Notes under the pieces: model-generated
The model's database searches: none
Seen by the model: the letters and a program-made list of their open reading frames with translations, nothing else
Told to the model about the DNA's origin: nothing
NCBI GenBank assembly: GCA_016928415.1
Contig: JAFGKU010000208.1
Span: forward strand, 1-37,678
Source of the DNA: Spirochaetales bacterium
Lineage (GTDB): Bacteria; Spirochaetota; Spirochaetia; SZUA-6; JAFGRV01
Direction: 5' to 3'
Length of the DNA stretch: 37,678 nucleotides
Shown here: one piece after another, positions 33,202 through 37,678 of the stretch
Numbering within the stretch: position 1 is the stretch's first letter
Layout: the number at the start of each line of letters is the position of its first letter
Made by a program: the position numbers and the translations under genes

Positions 33202-33667
33202 ATACCCCCCCTTATAGTCTTTAAAAATACGGTTTGATTATCAATGGGATTCAAAAGAAGAAAAAAGAATTACGTAAAAAAACACACCATATTTAAATGA
33301 CCTAAGAGGCCCCTAAACCCGGAAAAGGTTTTGGGGTCCTTAACTTTAAGTTTACCCTATTTTTTCTAAAAAACCAATATTGTAATTAAAATTTCCACTT
33401 AAAATTACTTGTTTTCAGGTTAAAATCATTCAATTTTTATATTCAACTCCCTATTGCAGACCAAATTAATTGACAATTGAGATATATCAGATGGAGACAG
33501 CATTAATGGATTGGTTTGGCATAACGGCAGATTTTTCCATGGAAACAGCAGATTAGTCCATTTGATTTCAGACCCGTACCCTGTATAGTGATGCAAGTAT
33601 TTGCCTGGGACCAAAGGTGCAGGTAGATAAAAAAAACAGGGAAAATTAAAAACGGGAGGTAGATCTT
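33202..33667. other. 466-nt intergenic region between divergent HD-GYP and secreted glycosidase genes
   Basis: AT-rich DNA without a credible gene. It holds an imperfect hairpin (GGCCCCTAAACC, 33308-33319, with GGTTTTGGGGTCC, 33327-33339; one T-T mismatch and a 7-nt loop) with no T-run after it. It also holds the candidate promoter at 33562-33589 and a Shine-Dalgarno GGGAGGT before 33668. A 62-codon minus-strand frame at 33426-33614 has no supporting features. No riboswitch class was recognised. Confidence 0.5.
33562..33589 (+). promoter_or_regulatory. Predicted sigma70 promoter for the secreted glycosidase gene
   Basis: TTGATT (33562-33567), a 16-bp spacer and TATAGT (33584-33589) precede the ATG by ~80 nt. 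Sequence match only. Confidence 0.4.
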
Positions 33668-36600
33668 ATGATTACCAGCATGACTGCCAAAAGGAAGAAA
33701 TTTATTCTGGCATTAATTTGCATCACTGCGTGTTTTTCATTAAATATTAATATGTCATTCGGCCAGACAGCCGTGACGCAGAGCGGGATTATGGTGACCG
33801 TCTGGAGTGACGGAAGATACACCGTCGCAAAGAATTCGCCGGCCTGGACATTCAGCGGAAGCCTGAACCAGAGCATTGCGCCGGCAGCCGCTTCGGGCAG
33901 TGACGGCATAGGGGCCTACAGTGAAATTTATTTCAATTATGACAGCAACCGTTATACGGGACGGATCAGGGTATACAGCGGCGACAAACCCGTAGCCCAG
34001 TTCATTACCGTATGCAATGGGGCGCAGACAAATATCGGGACAAATTTCCCGGATTTCACCACGATTCCGGCCGGCCTCTATACCCATGGCTATGTCAATG
34101 ATCAATTCAGCCCCAGAACCTGGGATGTCTCCAAAATATCGATCAGCGGACCGGCAGTGTATTACGATGCTTCCAAAAATGCCTGTATCGTATCGCCTGC
34201 GGATAATTTTTTTGAACCGGACATGCTCTATACAAACACACGCATAGCGGTCAGGTTCCGGTCCTGGGCCACGGGCCTGCCGGCCGGTTTCACCCACAGG
34301 ACACTCATGGTCCTCAAGTACGGAACGGTTTTAGGCGCATGGGAGCTTCTGGGTAATTCCCTCATGGCCATATACGGGAAGAACCCGCCGGCCAATGACG
34401 CGGATATGTCCATCAAATACATAGGTTACTGGACGGATAACGGGGCGTATTACTATTATAACACGGGCGGGTATTCCATTTACGAGGATGCCCTTCTGGG
34501 TGTCCGTGACAGGTATCATAACATCCTTCATGTCAGGCTCGGTTATATGCAGCTGGACAGCTGGTGGTACATCAAGGACCCGAACGATCCCTGGAACCGC
34601 CCCGGCTGTTACCTCTATGAACCGGTCTCGTCTTTTTTTCCCCGCGGCATAGCCGATTTTAGAAACAGGCTCGGAATGCCCTTGATGACGCATAACCGGT
34701 GGATAGGGGGAACGGTGGACGGTGATATCCGGAGTCCTTACAGGGATACCTATACCATGTCGAGGGGCGTTTCCATAGATCCCAACTTCTGGAACAGGAT
34801 TATCGGCGACATCGCTTCCTGGGGCGTCAAAACATACGAGCAGGACTGGCTGAACATTAATGCCCATCCGGAGGACAGGTTCGGCGACGGTGAAAAGTTC
34901 ATGCGGTACATGGCGGAAGCCTGCAAGGCGAACGGGTTGACCATGCAGTACTGCATGGAAAAGCCGAAACATTTTTTACAGGCGGCGAAATATGATAATG
35001 TCACAACCCTCAGGGTTTGTAAGGACGGATTTGCCGATGACATGTATTCGAACAAGGCCGAGGATTGGAAAGAATTGTTCTGGACCTCGCCGTTCGTGAA
35101 AGCGGTCGGGTCCTGGCCGTGGGTGGATGTGTTTGACAGCAATGACGGGGAGAGTTTCCTGCTCTGTGTGCTTTCGGCGGGCATGGTCGGCATGGAAGAC
35201 CAGATAGGTTATGAAAATTATGCCAACATCCTGAAAGCGGTACGGCGGGACGGCGTCGTTGTCAAACCGGACGTCCCCATCCTTCCCAGTGACGATACGT
35301 ACGTACGCAGGGCAAGGGACGGGAATGAATCAATTACCGCCTTTACCTATTCCAATATCACCGGCAAAAAAATCGTTTATGTCTTTGACTGGGCCAGTGG
35401 TTCTTATGATTTCAAACCGGTCGATTTCGGCCTTTCCGGCAATGTGTATGTCTACCGGTATTTTGACAACAATGGTTTTTTGACAAATGCGGCAAACACC
35501 GTCACGGACAATGTGACGGGTTGGGAATATTACGTCATTACCCCGATAGGTACCTCGGGAATAGGCCTGATAGGTGACAAGGGTAAATGGGTGACGGCGG
35601 GTACAAAAAGGATTTCTGGAATTTCCGAGACCGCCGATTCCATGACCGTTACGGTCCAGTTCGGTCCCTTTGACCAGAATAATCCGGACGAAAAAGCGAC
35701 CATCATCGGCTATTCCGCCACACCGGTAGCGGCCACGGCGGGTTCCGGCGCTGTAGTGAGTAATTTTTCCTACGATTCGGATACCCTGCGTTTCCAGTTC
35801 GATTTTACCCCTGACGGTTCATATAACACGGTTGTATCCAGGAATGTTACCTTGGCAAAGGGAGGGTCTGTTCCAGTGACCGTTCAGGCGGAGGATTTTT
35901 CCTCTCAGTCCGGTTGCGCTGTCGCTTCCGAGCATACAGGTTATACCGGTACGGGCTATCTTGATTTTGGAGGGAACGGGACATACGGCGAATGGAATAA
36001 CGTCTATGCGGCCCAGGCAGGAACCTGCAATTTATCGTTCCGTTACGCGGCCGGAACAAACAGGCAATGCGAACTGCGCGTCAATGGAACCGTTGCCGGT
36101 AACGCCGCGTTTTCGGCAAGCGGGGGCTGGACCACCTGGGTTACCGAAACGCGTTCCGTGTATTTAAACGCCGGTAACAATACCGTAAGGTTGACGGCGA
36201 ACACGGATGCAGGCGGCCCGAACCTTGACAAGTTAGACGTTACCGTAACTACACCGGCGACGCCTACCCCGACCTCAACTCCTCCGGCAACCAATACTCC
36301 CACTTCTACGCCACCGGCTGCCAATACACCGACGCCGACTGCAATCATAACGGCAACTCCTTCTTCCACATCACCCCCGGCGAATACGAACCTGGCTTTG
36401 AACAGGCCGGCTGAATCCTCTTCGGATGAAACCGCATCGTACGCGGCGAACAATGCCGTTGACGGGAATACGGGCACAAGATGGTCCAGCGCGTTCAGCG
36501 ACCCCCAATGGATCATGGTGGACCTGGGTGCCGTATATAACATTTCCCGTGTAGTGCTGAACTGGGAAGCGGCGTACGGCTCGGCATACCAGATCCAGGT

Positions 36601-37417
36601 TTCAGGTGACGCCAATTCATGGACAACGATTTACACCGCCTCAAATGAAACGGGAGGCGTAGACGATATAAGTGGTGTTTCCGGCAGCGGCAGGTATGTG
36701 AGGATGTACGGAACGGCGAGAGGTACCGAGTGGGGTTATTCCTTATGGGAATTCGAAGTATACGGCTCAGGCGGCAGTACGGCCGCACCTACGGCAACCC
36801 CGACAAACACGAATGCTGCGACTTCTACTCCGACGCCTACCCAGATAGTTTCAACCGGATTTTCCGAAAATTTCAATGATAATACCATTGGAAGCGCCTG
36901 GACAACATACGGCGGCAGCTGGAGCGAAAGCGGCGGCATATTGAGGCAGGATTCCACGTCACAGGGTGACCCGTGCAAGGCGATTGTCAGCGGCAGCGGC
37001 TTGAACCTCGGAAGCAACCATACGGTCATGACCAAGGTATATATTGATACGTGGGCGGACGGCGACAGTGCCAGGGCCGGTGTATCGCTGTTCACTGGAA
37101 CGGGCGACGGCAGGGGATACAACCTCCTGTTCCATAACAACCATTCAACGGTCCAATGGCTGGACGACATGGTAGCCTGGGGTACAAGTTATACATTCAA
37201 CTGGAGCGACCGGACGTGGTACTGGTTCAAGCTGAAAATGGAAAATGGAACATTGTACGGCAAGGTCTGGCAGGACGGCACGGCCGAACCGTCAAGCTGG
37301 CCCTATGCATGGACACGGAGCGGCCGTACCGGTTACCCCGCCCTCAATGGCGGCACATCCGGTCACGGTGGCTCCTGCACCGTTTTCTTCGACGACGTGA
37401 CGGTCACCGTTCCGTAA
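33668..37417 (+). CDS. Large secreted multidomain glycosidase-like protein with CBM6/35-, CBM32- and LamG-like modules
   Basis: ATG 33668 has GGGAGGT 7 nt upstream. The 1249-residue protein begins with a signal peptide (to about residue 32). Residues ~35-660 look like a beta domain followed by a TIM barrel of the GH-D/GH36-like type: QLDSWWYIKDPND near 295, THNRW near 340 and YEQDWLN near 390 (D as a candidate nucleophile). This is a weak match, so the family may be new. Next come a CBM6/CBM35-like domain (~733-860, opening VQAEDF), a Thr/Pro linker (~860-905), a CBM32/discoidin-like domain (~905-1035, NLALNRPAESSS), a second Thr/Pro linker, and a LamG/DUF1080-like module (~1060-1249). It probably binds and cleaves a plant or microbial polysaccharide outside the cell. 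A strong terminator follows. Confidence 0.82.
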   Translation: MITSMTAKRKKFILALICITACFSLNINMSFGQTAVTQSGIMVTVWSDGRYTVAKNSPAWTFSGSLNQSIAPAAASGSDGIGAYSEIYFNYDSNRYTGRIRVYSGDKPVAQFITVCNGAQTNIGTNFPDFTTIPAGLYTHGYVNDQFSPRTWDVSKISISGPAVYYDASKNACIVSPADNFFEPDMLYTNTRIAVRFRSWATGLPAGFTHRTLMVLKYGTVLGAWELLGNSLMAIYGKNPPANDADMSIKYIGYWTDNGAYYYYNTGGYSIYEDALLGVRDRYHNILHVRLGYMQLDSWWYIKDPNDPWNRPGCYLYEPVSSFFPRGIADFRNRLGMPLMTHNRWIGGTVDGDIRSPYRDTYTMSRGVSIDPNFWNRIIGDIASWGVKTYEQDWLNINAHPEDRFGDGEKFMRYMAEACKANGLTMQYCMEKPKHFLQAAKYDNVTTLRVCKDGFADDMYSNKAEDWKELFWTSPFVKAVGSWPWVDVFDSNDGESFLLCVLSAGMVGMEDQIGYENYANILKAVRRDGVVVKPDVPILPSDDTYVRRARDGNESITAFTYSNITGKKIVYVFDWASGSYDFKPVDFGLSGNVYVYRYFDNNGFLTNAANTVTDNVTGWEYYVITPIGTSGIGLIGDKGKWVTAGTKRISGISETADSMTVTVQFGPFDQNNPDEKATIIGYSATPVAATAGSGAVVSNFSYDSDTLRFQFDFTPDGSYNTVVSRNVTLAKGGSVPVTVQAEDFSSQSGCAVASEHTGYTGTGYLDFGGNGTYGEWNNVYAAQAGTCNLSFRYAAGTNRQCELRVNGTVAGNAAFSASGGWTTWVTETRSVYLNAGNNTVRLTANTDAGGPNLDKLDVTVTTPATPTPTSTPPATNTPTSTPPAANTPTPTAIITATPSSTSPPANTNLALNRPAESSSDETASYAANNAVDGNTGTRWSSAFSDPQWIMVDLGAVYNISRVVLNWEAAYGSAYQIQVSGDANSWTTIYTASNETGGVDDISGVSGSGRYVRMYGTARGTEWGYSLWEFEVYGSGGSTAAPTATPTNTNAATSTPTPTQIVSTGFSENFNDNTIGSAWTTYGGSWSESGGILRQDSTSQGDPCKAIVSGSGLNLGSNHTVMTKVYIDTWADGDSARAGVSLFTGTGDGRGYNLLFHNNHSTVQWLDDMVAWGTSYTFNWSDRTWYWFKLKMENGTLYGKVWQDGTAEPSSWPYAWTRSGRTGYPALNGGTSGHGGSCTVFFDDVTVTVP

Positions 37418-37450
37418 GAAGCCGGTTATTTTAATATTAATTTAATACAA

Positions 37451-37489
37451 AACGGGACAAGGACTTTAAAACCTTGTCCCGTTTTTTTT
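37451..37489 (+). terminator. Rho-independent terminator after the secreted glycosidase
   Basis: AACGGGACAAGG (37451-37462) pairs perfectly with CCTTGTCCCGTT (37472-37483) around a 9-nt loop, with a run of T from 37482. It is the strongest hairpin terminator in the window. Confidence 0.97.
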
Positions 37490-37545
37490 ATTGCCAAACG
37501 ATACTTTTAAGAATTATCCAGCAACCCTCTGTAAGGAAAATTTCT

Positions 37546-37570
37546 CGCAAAGCCCGCAAAGAGCGCAAAG
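37546..37570 (+). repeat. Three CGCAAAG direct repeats at 9-nt period
   Basis: CGCAAAG occurs at 37546-37552, 37555-37561 and 37564-37570 in intergenic DNA after the terminator. Similar CGCAAAG runs are seen as dispersed intergenic elements in several bacterial groups; its function here is unknown. The remainder of 37571-37678 is AT-rich with no gene recognised. Confidence 0.7.
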
Positions 37571-37678
37571 ACTTTTATAAGCCTAACAAATTTTTTTTTC
37601 CGTTAATCATTTTAGAATCCTTAAAATATAATGAAATATAAATTATATTCGTATTTATGTTTGGTATCGCAATTTCAC

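Noticed and set aside
33308..33339. Hairpin in the HD-GYP/glycosidase intergenic region as a terminator or riboswitch
   Set aside because: One mismatch, no T-run, located upstream of both genes, and no known riboswitch core seen.
33426..33614. 62-codon minus-strand frame in the 466-nt intergenic region
   Set aside because: No ribosome site, no recognisable protein features, AT-rich chance frame.
36250..36390. Thr/Pro-rich repeat DNA as a possible CRISPR or tandem repeat array
   Set aside because: It encodes a flexible linker between carbohydrate-binding modules; units are irregular and in frame.

Overview
The window is a bacterial chromosome segment of mid GC content from an anaerobe-like, probably uncultured, didermic organism. 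The best taxonomic hint is the DnaX N-terminus (an ATRKRPNNFDELVDQDF-type opening rather than the usual ALYRKYRP), a form I associate with spirochetes. The AGGQGE sequence after the signal peptide of the EF-hand protein is also spirochete-like. This assignment is inference; the Thr/Pro linkers and secreted carbohydrate-binding proteins occur in many phyla. No transposase, integrase, phage gene or CRISPR array was seen.

Layout. (1) 1-3232 is an information-processing block: four tRNA-Ser isoacceptors and one tRNA-Arg, the SRP RNA, then dnaX-ybaB-recR, followed by cobS (corrinoid nucleotide-loop assembly). The tRNA-Ser(CGA) gene has a 71-nt variable region with a perfect 13-bp stem. (2) 4033-8850 holds a secreted clostripain-family protease, a HAD sugar-phosphatase-like enzyme, and a secreted protein with about eleven EF-hand-like loops joined to a CsgG/LpoB-like C-terminal domain. 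(3) 8847-11778 (minus strand) is a three-gene unit: a cysteine-rich membrane protein, a one-piece HgcA-HgcB-like corrinoid/ferredoxin membrane protein with an altered cap motif, and an NYC1-like SDR. This is the best candidate for an undescribed redox or methyl-transfer system. (4) 11879-14097 is lysA-dapF, the last steps of meso-DAP/lysine metabolism. (5) 14388-24284 is a surface-glycan cluster: GtrA, two GT-C membrane glycosyltransferases, a UGM-like FAD protein, two single-pass membrane proteins with CBM-like ectodomains, a strong terminator, then a GtrB/DPM1-like GT2 and a beta-propeller lipoprotein.

(6) 24312-30423 (minus strand) is a tightly coupled set: a GH116/GBA2-like glycosidase, a VanY-like membrane peptidase lacking one expected zinc His, and an Ig-like repeat protein without a visible signal peptide. 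(7) 30611-33201 has a beta-CASP metallo-beta-lactamase RNase-like protein and a convergent HD-GYP protein whose first metal-ligand His appears to be Asn. (8) 33668-37417 encodes a 1249-residue secreted multidomain glycosidase-like protein (TIM-barrel-like catalytic region, CBM6/35-like, Thr/Pro linker, CBM32-like, linker, LamG/DUF1080-like), followed by a textbook terminator and a CGCAAAG triplet repeat.

How it fits together: much of the window serves the cell surface, covering building glycans (region 5), peptidoglycan precursors and trimming (lysA-dapF, VanY) and extracellular carbohydrate or protein breakdown (GH116, the large secreted glycosidase, clostripain). CobS could supply the corrinoid needed by the HgcA-like protein, though the two genes are 5 kb apart and not co-transcribed. 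All calls are from reading the sequence and family knowledge; no database search was run.
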